Shown: positions 35,779-45,038 of the stretch, piece after piece
Numbering within the stretch: position 1 is the stretch's first letter
How the letters are laid out: the number at the start of each line of letters is the position of its first letter
Assembly: GCA_016744675.1 (NCBI GenBank)
Contig: JADGDX010000005.1
Location: 1-64,000 of the forward strand
Origin: Desulfuromusa sp.
Lineage (GTDB): Bacteria; Desulfobacterota; Desulfuromonadia; Desulfuromonadales; Geopsychrobacteraceae
Direction of reading: 5' to 3'
Length of the DNA: 64,000 nt
Notes under the pieces: model-generated
The model's database searches: none
Told to the model about the DNA's origin: nothing
What the model saw: the letters and a program-made list of their open reading frames with translations, nothing else
Made by a program: the position numbers and the translations under genes

Positions 35779-36798
35779 TTACATAGCTGCGTCGCGTGCT
35801 GCTTTTAGCCAGCCATTCCATTTTTCCTGATTGGCGGCGATCCACTCTTTGGCGTGTCGGTTGATATTTTTCTGCGACTTTTCGCCGTTTTGCATTTTGG
35901 TGTTCTGCTCATTGATGTCGGGCAGTGGAAGGGCGAAAAGTTCCAAAAACTTCTTCGCTGCTGGATTCTTTGCAAGAAACTCTTTATTGGCAACGACCCG
36001 GATGTCAGCAACGACGAATCCAAGCTTGACAGGATCGCTGATTGCTCCTTCGACATCAGTCACGGTCATACGCTCTTTTGCAGTTTCCTGGGAGGTGAAG
36101 GGGACGATCTCGGGCACGTTAATCCAAGTGACATCCTTACCCGGCTTCAGCTTGAAAATGGTCCAGTTTGGTGCCCAAGTGTAGAAAAAGGCCGGTTTCC
36201 CGGAATTGTAACGGGCCAGCGCATCGGCCATCCCTGCTGAATAATCGACCTTGATCGGATTGATGTGATCATCCAGACCGTAAGTTGCAAAGTGGTGAGT
36301 GATGATTTTTTCACACTGCCAACCTGCAGGGCAGGCGGTCAAGTCGGCTTTTCCATCACCATTGGCGTCGAAAGCTGCTTTGACTTCAGGACGCTTGAAG
36401 TCGTCGAGGGATTTGATGCCGAACTTATCTACTTCTGCTTTGGAAACTAGGTATCCCTGCAAACCACCAGCCTTCACAACGTAACCGATTTTTTCAGCTT
36501 TATCGTAGAAACCTTTAGGGACCTGGCCGTCATGCATCGGGAACCAACCGTTGGTCCAGTAATCGAGATCCCCCAAAGCGAGGCCTTGATAAAAAATCGG
36601 ATTTTTCAGTTCCTTCGGTTTTTTGACATTGTATCCAAGTTCCTTCAGACCAGCACTAACGATTGCTTCCTGGAAAAATCCGGTTGTCCAGGTTGCACGG
36701 GCTGGGTTGACTTTGATTCCTTTACCCGGCTTTTCATAGTCGGCAAATGCTGGAACTGTCAATGACAGCAGTAATAGAACCATCAAAATTCTTTTCAT
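35779..36798 (-). CDS. proX: Glycine betaine/proline ABC transporter substrate-binding protein
   Basis: This 339-residue periplasmic binding protein has a signal peptide ending at VPAFA/DY. It is of the ProX/OpuAC type, with aromatic box residues likely in ARATWTTGFFQ, LDYWTNGWFPMH and FYTWAPNWTIF, which would wrap the quaternary ammonium group. It is the third gene of a proVWX operon, 40 bases after proW. Its roles could be osmoprotection or betaine/proline uptake as a nutrient. Confidence 0.9.
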   Translation of the reverse strand: MKRILMVLLLLSLTVPAFADYEKPGKGIKVNPARATWTTGFFQEAIVSAGLKELGYNVKKPKELKNPIFYQGLALGDLDYWTNGWFPMHDGQVPKGFYDKAEKIGYVVKAGGLQGYLVSKAEVDKFGIKSLDDFKRPEVKAAFDANGDGKADLTACPAGWQCEKIITHHFATYGLDDHINPIKVDYSAGMADALARYNSGKPAFFYTWAPNWTIFKLKPGKDVTWINVPEIVPFTSQETAKERMTVTDVEGAISDPVKLGFVVADIRVVANKEFLAKNPAAKKFLELFALPLPDINEQNTKMQNGEKSQKNINRHAKEWIAANQEKWNGWLKAARDAAM

Positions 36799-36838
36799 AC
36801 TTTTCTCCTTTTATTACATGAGTGAATGGAACAAAAAA

Positions 36839-37678
36839 CTATTTCTGGGCGATCCCCTGAGTAATTCGATCAAGGACCATCGCCAATAGAACAATTGAAA
36901 GACCACCAATTGTAGCCAAACCGATTTCCAGCGTATTCAATCCCTGGACGACTGGATTGCCCAATCCTCCGGCGCCGATCAACGCGGCGATAACAACCAT
37001 TGACAGAGCCATCATGATGGTTTGATTTAGTCCTGCCATAATCGAAGGCAACGCCAAAGGAAACTGGACTTTACGCAACACTTGCCAGGGAGTAGCACCG
37101 AAAGCGAGTGCGGCCTCGACCAGTTCAGGGTGGACCTGACGGATGCCGAGGCTGGTCAGACGGATAATTGGCGGCAAGGCAAAAACAATAGTCGCCAAAA
37201 TTCCAGAAACGGTACCGATGCTGAACAGCATAACGACCGGTATCAGATAGACGAAAGCGGGGGTAGTTTGCATGGCATCCAGAAAGGGGCGTAACCACAT
37301 TTCAAACCGGTCGCTGCGTCCAGCCATAATACCCAATGGGATGCCGGCGACAGCACAAAAAGCAACCGAGCAAAAGACCATGGCCAAGGTGGTCATCGTG
37401 TCTTCCCATAGGCCCAGATAACCGATCAGAAAAAAGGTCAATAGCGTGAAAACTGTAACCTGCTTGCCGACGTAACGCCATGCAGCATAAGCGAAGAGAG
37501 CAATAATAACCCAGGGTGGCAAGAGGAACAGAAGCCACTCTAGCCCTTCGAGGCTGATCTCGACCGGGACCTTGATGATCTGGAAAAATTCACGGTAATT
37601 TAATACCAACCAATCGACAAAGGTCTGAATCCATTCATCCAACGGGATTAGCTGCTCGTCAAAGTTAAATATACGCAT
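36839..37678 (-). CDS. proW: Glycine betaine ABC transporter permease
   Basis: This is an inner-membrane permease of 279 residues with a long N-terminal segment and about six helices. The EAA loop (EAALAFGATPWQVLRKVQFPLALPSIMAGLNQTIMMAL) is the ABC ATPase docking site. It starts 3 bases after proV ends. Confidence 0.93.
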   Translation of the reverse strand: MRIFNFDEQLIPLDEWIQTFVDWLVLNYREFFQIIKVPVEISLEGLEWLLFLLPPWVIIALFAYAAWRYVGKQVTVFTLLTFFLIGYLGLWEDTMTTLAMVFCSVAFCAVAGIPLGIMAGRSDRFEMWLRPFLDAMQTTPAFVYLIPVVMLFSIGTVSGILATIVFALPPIIRLTSLGIRQVHPELVEAALAFGATPWQVLRKVQFPLALPSIMAGLNQTIMMALSMVVIAALIGAGGLGNPVVQGLNTLEIGLATIGGLSIVLLAMVLDRITQGIAQK

Positions 37679-37681
37679 CAG

Positions 37682-38929
37682 TTACATAGCTCCGTTGCTT
37701 AGTTGTTCGGTCGCAGGCTGATCTTCTGGTTGTTCACGATGGAGAGTGCGTAAGAACAGGTTCTTTGATACGGCACCCAAATACTCTCCGGAGTCACTCA
37801 GGATCGGCAAAGCCCAAGGATGACTTGCCACCTCAGGCAGGATGTCCTGCATAGAATCAGCAATATTGGCGCATATCACCTCAACGATAAAAGCATTCTG
37901 GATTAATTGCTCCCGCGTACTATCGCCGATCAGATCACGTAACGAATCGGTAGAAACAATCCCCTTAAATAGGCGATCACTATCCAGCACGTAGCCGTAA
38001 TCTCGGTCATCCTTGATGAGTCTCTGCAAAGCCGCTCTGGGGTTTTTCCCCTCTGTTATAACAATGGTAGTTTGCTTGTCAGTGGCAATATCACCGGCGG
38101 TCAAAATATTCGTTGGATCAACACCGCGGAAAAAGGCCCGCACGTAATCGTCAGCCGGATTTTGCAGAATTTCCTCAGGCGTACCGACTTGCACAACTCG
38201 GCCACCCTCCATAATGGCGATTCGATCACCGATACGGATCGCTTCATCAAGATCGTGAGAAATGAAAACAATGGTACGTTTTGCCTTGGCCTGCAGTTTG
38301 AGTAACTCGTCCTGCATTTCGGTACGAATCAGTGGGTCGAGGGCCGAAAAAGCCTCATCCATCAGCAAAATATCAGGATCGACTGCCAGACCACGAGCCA
38401 GTCCAACCCGCTGTTGCATACCACCGGACAGTTCATCCGGCCTGCTATTCGCCCATGCATCAAGTCCAACCTGCTCAAGAGCCTCCAGTGCGCGACTTTC
38501 ACGGGTCGCGTTGTCAATGCCGTCCATTTCTAGGCCAAAAGCAGCATTTTGCAATACCGTGAGGTGCGGCATCAGGGCAAAGGATTGAAAAACCATGCTC
38601 AATTTAGCGCGTCGCAGTTTAACCAACTGAGTATCGCTCATGGCTGTGATATCCTCACCATCAATCAACACTTGCCCTGCAGTTGGTTCAATCAATCGGT
38701 TGAGCATTCGAACCATGGTCGATTTCCCTGAACCGGAAAGCCCCATAATAACGAAGATTTCTCCATGGAAAATCTCAAAGCTGGCATCTTGAACACCAAC
38801 TGTCGTTTCTGTTTTTTCGAAAATAACCTCTTTGTCCAACCCCTGCTCAAGCATTGTCATCGCTTTTTTAGGGTGTGGCCCAAAAATTTTATAGAGGTTT
38901 TTAACTTCTACCTTAACCTTCTGTTCCAT
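37682..38929 (-). CDS. proV: Glycine betaine ABC transporter ATPase with CBS domains
   Basis: This is a 415-residue ATP-binding subunit. Walker A is GLSGSGKST (about 63-71), the signature is [14 protein letters not shown] and Walker B is [12 protein letters not shown]. The C-terminal ~130 residues contain two CBS modules, the ionic-strength sensor in OpuA-type transporters. It is the first gene of the operon. Confidence 0.94.
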   Translation of the reverse strand: MEQKVKVEVKNLYKIFGPHPKKAMTMLEQGLDKEVIFEKTETTVGVQDASFEIFHGEIFVIMGLSGSGKSTMVRMLNRLIEPTAGQVLIDGEDITAMSDTQLVKLRRAKLSMVFQSFALMPHLTVLQNAAFGLEMDGIDNATRESRALEALEQVGLDAWANSRPDELSGGMQQRVGLARGLAVDPDILLMDEAFSALDPLIRTEMQDELLKLQAKAKRTIVFISHDLDEAIRIGDRIAIMEGGRVVQVGTPEEILQNPADDYVRAFFRGVDPTNILTAGDIATDKQTTIVITEGKNPRAALQRLIKDDRDYGYVLDSDRLFKGIVSTDSLRDLIGDSTREQLIQNAFIVEVICANIADSMQDILPEVASHPWALPILSDSGEYLGAVSKNLFLRTLHREQPEDQPATEQLSNGAM

Positions 38930-39458
38930 TAACTTATCCTGTCAGTACAGCCACTTACGCGGCTTTAAGAGAAGGGCGACAATGGGAAAAATCCCATAGA
39001 TCTAAAATCGTATCAAAAGACACAGCCAAAAGAGATTTGAAGTCTACGAAGGGTATCTGCTTTCAGCAGGATTCCAGAATGAGTAGTATTTTATTTTTAT
39101 AAGGACAGAGCGACCCGCGACTCGATTTGCGGGAACCACAAAATCAAGCGCAACTCTGATTGGAAAGAAAATCTGTGAAGCAACACTCGGGGTGAAGTTC
39201 TTGACGATTTTCTTGCGGGACAAGGTCGAAACATCCTCGAGGATGCCGCCAAGTTCTTAATAAGCATACGAACATATCCTAACAATGTCAAATCTATGTA
39301 TCCGCTAATATAAAAGGGCTTACGGTCCCAGTTTTTCGATAAAAAATAACTCATCACAACCACATTTATCCAACAACATTTGCAGACTGACTATCCTTCT
39401 GCTATTTTGTTCAACGTTGTGTTAATGAGAACAGAAACTGTCGGCTACGGAGGGATAA
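38930..39458. other. 530-base divergent intergenic region, largely unexplained
   Basis: It lies between proV (minus) and a Sel1 gene (plus) and must hold both promoters. The block at about 39100-39290 has coding-like open frames on both strands that match nothing I recognise. It may be a remnant of a repeated or degraded gene. Confidence 0.4.
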
Positions 39459-40607
39459 ATGAGCAACAAAGATTTTATTGCAGAAACGCGCTACCAATTG
39501 GCTGCAGAACAAGGGCATGCCGAAGCCCAGTTCAATTATGCCCGAATGTGTGAAAAAGGTGATGGCGCTGTTCATAACTTCGCCAAAGCGGCCCATTGGT
39601 ATGAAGAAGCCGCCAAGCAGCATCACGTTCGTGCCCAACTTGCTTTGGGTTACCTTTATGAACAAGGCAATGGCGTTGAACAAGATGACACTAAAGCCGT
39701 CTACTGGTACACCAAAGCAGCTGAACGCGGTGATGCTAATGCCCAATATAACTTAGGAGTTATGCTCGCTTTCGGACAAGGAGTTGATGCCGACTACAGC
39801 AAAGCCCTTGCCTGGTGTCAAAGCGCGGCAGAACAAAACCATATAGATGCTCAATACACTCTTGGCATGATGTTCGCCAACGGTGAAGGGATAGAACAAG
39901 ACGAAGAGGAGGCAATCAAGTGGTATCGCCTTGCGGCTCAACAAGGAAACGCCGACGCGCAGTATAACCTAGGCGTCATGTATGCCTTTGGAATGGGGAT
40001 TGAACGAAATGCCACTCAGGCAGCCAAGTGGTGCAGGATGGCTGCAGAACAAGGCCATATAGATGCCCAGCACAATCTTGGCTTTATGTATGCCAAAGGT
40101 GAAGGCGTTGAAGTAGATCCGTTTGCGGCGGTTGAGTGGTATAGATTAGCCGCTGAGCAAGGCGATATTGACGCTCAATATAATTTGGGCAGCATGTATA
40201 TTAACGGCACCGATATTCCACAAGACTACGATGAAGCCAAGCACTGGTGGACCCTTGCAGCACAGCAAGGAAATGCCGCTGCTCAATATAATTTGGGAGT
40301 TCTACACGTTTTCGGTTACGGCGTAACAAAAAGTGATGCCGAAGCTGTGAAATGGTGGAGCAAAGCCGTTGAGCAAGGTTACACCGACGCCCAGTATAAC
40401 CTTGGGGGAATGTACGCACTCGGAAGAGGCGTTCCTAAAGACCATGTTAAAGCTTACATCTGGCTGAGTCTCCCTGCGGGGGAAGGACATAAAGATGCGC
40501 AGAAAGCTCTTGAATCGCTAGAGAACAAAATGTCTCCAGCGCAGATCGAAACTGCGCAACAAGACGCACAGAGAGTCTGCCAGAGACTCGAAAAAAATAT
40601 CGGTTAA
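39459..40607 (+). CDS. Sel1-repeat (TPR-like) protein
   Basis: This 382-residue protein is made almost entirely of about ten 36-residue Sel1 repeats (A-x-x-G-x-x-x-A-Q-Y-N-L-G-x-M-Y). These form a helical solenoid for protein-protein contacts. It has no signal peptide, so it is probably cytoplasmic. A strong GGAGGG site supports the start. The second Sel1 protein at 41804 and cheV lie next to it. Confidence 0.9.
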   Translation: MSNKDFIAETRYQLAAEQGHAEAQFNYARMCEKGDGAVHNFAKAAHWYEEAAKQHHVRAQLALGYLYEQGNGVEQDDTKAVYWYTKAAERGDANAQYNLGVMLAFGQGVDADYSKALAWCQSAAEQNHIDAQYTLGMMFANGEGIEQDEEEAIKWYRLAAQQGNADAQYNLGVMYAFGMGIERNATQAAKWCRMAAEQGHIDAQHNLGFMYAKGEGVEVDPFAAVEWYRLAAEQGDIDAQYNLGSMYINGTDIPQDYDEAKHWWTLAAQQGNAAAQYNLGVLHVFGYGVTKSDAEAVKWWSKAVEQGYTDAQYNLGGMYALGRGVPKDHVKAYIWLSLPAGEGHKDAQKALESLENKMSPAQIETAQQDAQRVCQRLEKNIG

Positions 40608-40644
40608 ACAACAAAGCCCGGCGAATAGCCAGGCTTTGTTGTTT
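40606..40644. terminator. Bidirectional intrinsic terminator
   Basis: AAACAACAAAGCC pairs perfectly with GGCTTTGTTGTTT across a 13-base loop. It serves the Sel1 gene and the convergent cheV. Confidence 0.85.
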
Positions 40645-40672
40645 ATTGATACACGAATCTGCGAGAGAAGGC

Positions 40673-41632
40673 TTACCCTTCTATATCTAGAAACTTATCC
40701 ATCATCTCAACTAGGTAGGGAATCTGAGGCTTTGTAGCATAGCCATCGGCCCCCATTTGATCACACTTTGCAGCCATTTGTTCATTAATTAGTGAAGAGA
40801 ACATGATGACCTTGATATCTTTCAAAACCGAGTCGTCCTTAACTTTTTTACACAACGTTAAGCCATCCATCTTCGGCATTTCAATGTCTGAAATAAGTAA
40901 ATTCAAATAGTCACCAAGAGGCTCTCCAGCAGCAACCTTCTCTCGGATCTCCTGAATCCGATTATAACATTGCTCGCCATCTACAAAAATCTCAAGGTTC
41001 GAGTAATTTGCCCCCTTCAAAACCTTTTCGATACCATTACGAATAAGGGCAGAATCCTCAGCCAACATCAGCTTCATTTTTTCTCGCGTATGAGGCAATT
41101 TTTCCTGCATCCGGCTCGCATGAAGTTCTGCTTCATAGTCTAGGTTAGACTCTGAATCAAACTCCGTCACAATATGTTCAAGGTCAACAATTAGAACTTC
41201 ACGCCCTTCGATATTGACACTTCCAGTAAAGCGTGGCCGGTACTGATCTATAAAGCTAGCCATTGGCTGAACATCTTCCCAAGAAACACGATGTATCTGA
41301 TTAACTCCATCAACCTTAAAACCATTGATCCGGTCATTAAATTCACAGACAAGAACCACTTGCCTGACATCACCCTCTTGATCAGCTTCTTTTTGTGCAA
41401 TATGAGATTTCAGATCAATCAAAGGAATCGTCGTTCCACGCAACAATAAAGTACCTAGCATCCCTTCACCACTGCCAGGGACAACGGTCAATGCCTCCTG
41501 ATCAAAAGTGATTATCTCCTTTAGCTTATGTACATTGATGCCAAAAGGCTGGGTTCCAAGATAGAACTCAATGATTTCCATTTCATTGGTTCCGGTCTCT
41601 AGGAGGATTTCCTGCTTCTGATATTCACTCAT
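40673..41632 (-). CDS. cheV: Chemotaxis coupling/receiver protein CheV
   Basis: The 319 residues comprise an N-terminal CheW-like domain (about 15-165: EIIEFYLGTQPFGINVHKLKEII...) and a C-terminal response-regulator receiver domain. The receiver has the acid pocket LAEDSALIR, the phospho-acceptor Asp in LLISDIEMPKMDG and a lysine in KPQIPYL. It links MCPs to CheA with adaptation by phosphorylation. The start at 41632 (MSEYQKQEI) follows AAAGG. It is a potential partner of the heme MCP in the hydrogenase operon. Confidence 0.9.
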   Translation of the reverse strand: MSEYQKQEILLETGTNEMEIIEFYLGTQPFGINVHKLKEIITFDQEALTVVPGSGEGMLGTLLLRGTTIPLIDLKSHIAQKEADQEGDVRQVVLVCEFNDRINGFKVDGVNQIHRVSWEDVQPMASFIDQYRPRFTGSVNIEGREVLIVDLEHIVTEFDSESNLDYEAELHASRMQEKLPHTREKMKLMLAEDSALIRNGIEKVLKGANYSNLEIFVDGEQCYNRIQEIREKVAAGEPLGDYLNLLISDIEMPKMDGLTLCKKVKDDSVLKDIKVIMFSSLINEQMAAKCDQMGADGYATKPQIPYLVEMMDKFLDIEG

Positions 41633-41803
41633 CGATAAACCTTTCAATAGCACAAAGTTATAACAATATTATTATTTGATCATCTTAATCATACTATGTC
41701 AATGTTTATACTGCTTTTTTCTCTGCAAAAAAAACTTTTTCGTGTATAATAGGTCATTAGATTTAATTTATGCTTGAGCGCATTTAAAACAAAGAGACTC
41801 CCG

Positions 41804-42901
41804 ATGACAGATATGGCGCAATCACATTACAAGTTAGGAATGAATTACTTCCAAGGTAAAGGGGTAGAAAAATCCTTTGCCGAAGCAATGAAGTGGTTTC
41901 GACTTGCAGCTCAACATCGTCACGCAAGAGCAATTTTCATGCTCGGGAAAATGTATGATACCGGTAAAGGCACTGCAGAGAATCCCGCTGAAGCCGCTAA
42001 ATACTATCAACAAGCAGCTGAATTGGGATACCCCAGAGCGCAAAACGTTCTCGGTCAAATATATATTAAGGGACGCGGCGTTCCAGCTGACTACGACCAA
42101 GCACTGCACTGGTTCCGCAAGGCTTCTGATCAAAATCTTTCGGATGCGCAATACAATCTTGGCCTCATGTACGCAAAAGGCCATGGTGTTCCAAAAGACT
42201 TCCTCGAAGCCAGACGTTGGTGGGGAATGGCTGCAGAACAGGGAAACCCAAAAGTTCAGTTTACCTTGGGACACATGTATCTGGTGGGAAAAGGGGTCAA
42301 AAAGAATTATTCAAAAGCGCGGCAATGGCTGCGGCAGGCAGCGGAGCAAGGGCTACCAACTGCCCAGTATCACCTTGGAATGATGTACGCCAGAGGCACC
42401 GGCGTTCTGCAGAGCTACACTGAAGCGCGGACCTGGCTGCAAAAAGCCGCCGAACAAAATTATCTTGACGCTATCTACAACCTGGGAAAACTCCTCAGTT
42501 CTGGAAGTGAAGAGGTCCGTGACCCCACCTCGGCAATTGTCTTACTGAAACAAGCAGCGACCCGAGGACACCAGCGGGCACAAGTCGCCCTTGGCCATAA
42601 CTTCATCAAAGGGATAGGAACAGAACAGGACCTACAACTTGCCTACCACTGGTGGTTGGAAGCCGCCAATGCAGGAAGTGCTGATGCTCAATACAATCTT
42701 GGGGTCATGCATCTCAACGGCAAAGGGGTGAATCAGGATGCTGTCGCTGGAAAGAAATGGCTAACCGATGCTGCCGACCAAGGGCACACCAAAGCGCAAT
42801 ACTGCCTCGGCATTATGTATTCAACAGGCAAAGGCGTCCCTCAAGATATGGACGAAGCCTTCCGCTGGAAAGAAGCAGCTGAGTTCTGGGAATCACTGTA
42901 A
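41804..42901 (+). CDS. Sel1-repeat (TPR-like) protein
   Basis: This is a second Sel1 solenoid of 365 residues, about nine to ten repeats, again without a signal peptide. The ATG at 41804 is preferred over the TTG of the ORF track. The repeats resemble those of the protein at 39459, suggesting a duplication now split by cheV. Confidence 0.88.
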   Translation: MTDMAQSHYKLGMNYFQGKGVEKSFAEAMKWFRLAAQHRHARAIFMLGKMYDTGKGTAENPAEAAKYYQQAAELGYPRAQNVLGQIYIKGRGVPADYDQALHWFRKASDQNLSDAQYNLGLMYAKGHGVPKDFLEARRWWGMAAEQGNPKVQFTLGHMYLVGKGVKKNYSKARQWLRQAAEQGLPTAQYHLGMMYARGTGVLQSYTEARTWLQKAAEQNYLDAIYNLGKLLSSGSEEVRDPTSAIVLLKQAATRGHQRAQVALGHNFIKGIGTEQDLQLAYHWWLEAANAGSADAQYNLGVMHLNGKGVNQDAVAGKKWLTDAADQGHTKAQYCLGIMYSTGKGVPQDMDEAFRWKEAAEFWESL

Positions 42902-43004
42902 ATCAGCCAACCCTCAGTTAAAAAGCATATCCCCTGACACGATCACGTATACCCATCAAAAAAGAGATATTCTTTCATAAATATTTATTCCATATTGCAT
43001 TTCA

Positions 43005-43020
43005 AATGCACTTATGCATA
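43005..43020 (+). promoter_or_regulatory. Operator-like inverted repeat AATGCA-N4-TGCATA
   Basis: It matches five of six base pairs of the perfect repeat at 44771-44788 with the same 4-base spacing, and overlaps the start of the regulator gene. It suggests autoregulation. Confidence 0.5.
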
Positions 43021-43028
43021 ATTACTCT

Positions 43029-44753
43029 ATGAGCCCACATACACCGAACCCACAACTACAAGCACTCGCAGACGCCAGTGCGCGCGTTATGATCATCTTT
43101 GATCTGAACGGCACAACCACGCTTCTCAGCAAACTTGCTCAGGAACAACTCGAGCTAACACAAGGAGCGTCCCTCAAAAAAGAGTACCCGGGCTTTTGGA
43201 AGCAAGCGAGCAAAGTTCTTGACGGGTCACAAGTCAGCTGCGAAATTCCCCTACAGATTTCTGATCGCGAATATCTGGCCGGGGTCAACCCGTTTATCGT
43301 TGACAACCATATCTACGGAGCAGTCTGCATCCTGGTTGACGGCACACAACTCGATACGATGACACGTCGCCTCCCCTCATTCCAGACCCTTTCACGCGAG
43401 CTTGACACAATTATCGACTCATCGTCCGATGGACTCTTTGTTTGCGATTCCGACGCAAACGTGATTCGAATGAACCCCGCGTCAGAAAAAATCCACAATT
43501 TACCGGCGATAGAAATCGTTGGCCGAAACATGCGCGAACTCATTGAAACCAGCTTCATTGATCGCTCAGCAGCCCTCGAAGCAAGTATCTCAAAAGAACG
43601 CGTTACCCTTTTGCAAAACAAGGATGATCACAAACTTATATCAATCGCAACTCCAGTTTTCGACGAACAAGGAACCCTAGTCAGAATCGTTGTTAGTGAA
43701 CGCGATATTACTGAAATAGACAACCTGCAACATGAATTAGAACAGCAGGAAGCAATTAAAAACGGATTCCGCGACCAAATGCTTGCAATGCAGCAAGCAG
43801 AACTTGAATCCCAACAGATTATCGCCCGCAGCCCATCAATGGTGCGTGCGTTGCAGCAATCAATTAAAGTCGCAAAAGCAGATTCTTCGGTTCTGATTCT
43901 TGGAGAAACGGGAGTCGGCAAAGGACTGATCGCCGACTTAATCCACAAGTACTCACCAAGAACCGAACAACCGCTGATCAAAATCAACTGCGGTGCAATC
44001 CCAGAGTCACTGATTGAAGCGGAACTTTTTGGTTATGAGAAAGGGGCCTTCACAGGAGCACAAACTTCCGGCAAACCGGGTCACTTTGAGTTAGCCGATG
44101 GAGGCACACTGTTTCTTGACGAAATTGCCGAACTGCCCCTCTCATCACAAGTTAAACTACTGCGTTTCCTCGAAGATGGCCAGATCACCCGCCTTGGTGA
44201 TACCCGCAACCGAACCGTCAACGTCAGAGTTTTAGCTGCGACCCACCAAGACATCGAGCAACTCGTTGAACAGGGGCGCTTCCGCCTTGATCTCTACTAC
44301 CGTCTCAATGTCATCCCTATTCAGGTCCCTGCACTACGAGAAAGGCATGACTGCATTGTTCCACTGATAAGACACTACATTGACTCCTTTAGCTCTCAAA
44401 CGGGCTCACATAGGCGCCTGACTCGTGCTGCACTAGATGCCCTGACCACCTACACCTACCCTGGCAACGTCAGAGAACTGATGAACCTTTGTGAAAGAAT
44501 GGTTGTTATGTCAGAAACCGAATTGATCGACACGCCAGACCTCCCCGCTCAGGTTACCTCACACAACAACGAGAATAAGCTGAGCTTTCACCAGCTTCCT
44601 TCAGGTCAATCGCTGCAACACGCCCTCGACCAGGTTGAAAAAAGCCTCCTCGAAGCCGCCAGTCAGCAATACCAAAACCAATCTGAAATCGCAATTGCCC
44701 TCGGTGTCAACCAATCCACCATCGCTCGGAAACTTAAAAAACATAACCTCTAG
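43029..44753 (+). CDS. PAS-containing sigma-54 activator, TyrR-like HTH
   Basis: This is a 574-residue enhancer-binding protein. Two PAS-like sensor segments are at about 10-125 and 130-235. The AAA+ domain follows, with GETGVGKG (Walker A), the sigma-54 contact loop [16 protein letters not shown] (Walker B) and the R-finger region. The C-terminal HTH is [22 protein letters not shown]. The ORF track start (43014) lies inside an operator-like repeat, so the second ATG is chosen, though neither has a good ribosome site. It is directly upstream of a sigma-54 promoter driving pruA and is probably its activator. It is paralogous to the activator at 53308. Confidence 0.87.
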   Translation: MSPHTPNPQLQALADASARVMIIFDLNGTTTLLSKLAQEQLELTQGASLKKEYPGFWKQASKVLDGSQVSCEIPLQISDREYLAGVNPFIVDNHIYGAVCILVDGTQLDTMTRRLPSFQTLSRELDTIIDSSSDGLFVCDSDANVIRMNPASEKIHNLPAIEIVGRNMRELIETSFIDRSAALEASISKERVTLLQNKDDHKLISIATPVFDEQGTLVRIVVSERDITEIDNLQHELEQQEAIKNGFRDQMLAMQQAELESQQIIARSPSMVRALQQSIKVAKADSSVLILGETGVGKGLIADLIHKYSPRTEQPLIKINCGAIPESLIEAELFGYEKGAFTGAQTSGKPGHFELADGGTLFLDEIAELPLSSQVKLLRFLEDGQITRLGDTRNRTVNVRVLAATHQDIEQLVEQGRFRLDLYYRLNVIPIQVPALRERHDCIVPLIRHYIDSFSSQTGSHRRLTRAALDALTTYTYPGNVRELMNLCERMVVMSETELIDTPDLPAQVTSHNNENKLSFHQLPSGQSLQHALDQVEKSLLEAASQQYQNQSEIAIALGVNQSTIARKLKKHNL

Positions 44754-44770
44754 CCTCTCAGCACACCCAC

Positions 44771-44788
44771 TTATGCACAATTGCATAA
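44771..44788. promoter_or_regulatory. Upstream activating sequence TTATGCA-N4-TGCATAA
   Basis: A perfect 7-4-7 inverted repeat lies 150 bases upstream of the pruA sigma-54 promoter, the usual distance for an enhancer site. Confidence 0.7.
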
Positions 44789-44937
44789 AAAACAAAAAAC
44801 CCTCTCCCCCTCAAAACAAAAAATCCTCACCATCAATCAAAATTAAAAAAATAAGATTCGATAAAGACCTGTAAGAACTACAAAATCCACAGAACACTGC
44901 ATTAGATATCAGTCACTTTACTCTCTATGACATAGCT

Positions 44938-44952
44938 TGGCACCTTCCTTGC
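44938..44952 (+). promoter_or_regulatory. Sigma-54 promoter of pruA
   Basis: TGGCAC-CTTCC-TTGC is a perfect -24/-12 consensus. It lies 86 bases before the pruA start codon. Confidence 0.88.
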
Positions 44953-45038
44953 GATAACTTCCGCCATGAACATGTGAACAGTCACGACGTATATATCATC
45001 CAACTTTTATAAACTCAGGACAAAGAACGGAGACAACG

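Noticed and set aside
39097-39363. 88-codon minus-strand ORF upstream of proV
   Set aside because: Composition and lack of ribosome site argue against coding; reported only as an unexplained region.
39459-42901. CRISPR-like periodicity
   Set aside because: The periodic signal is the coding repeat of Sel1 proteins (36 codons), not short direct repeats with spacers. No CRISPR array was seen anywhere.
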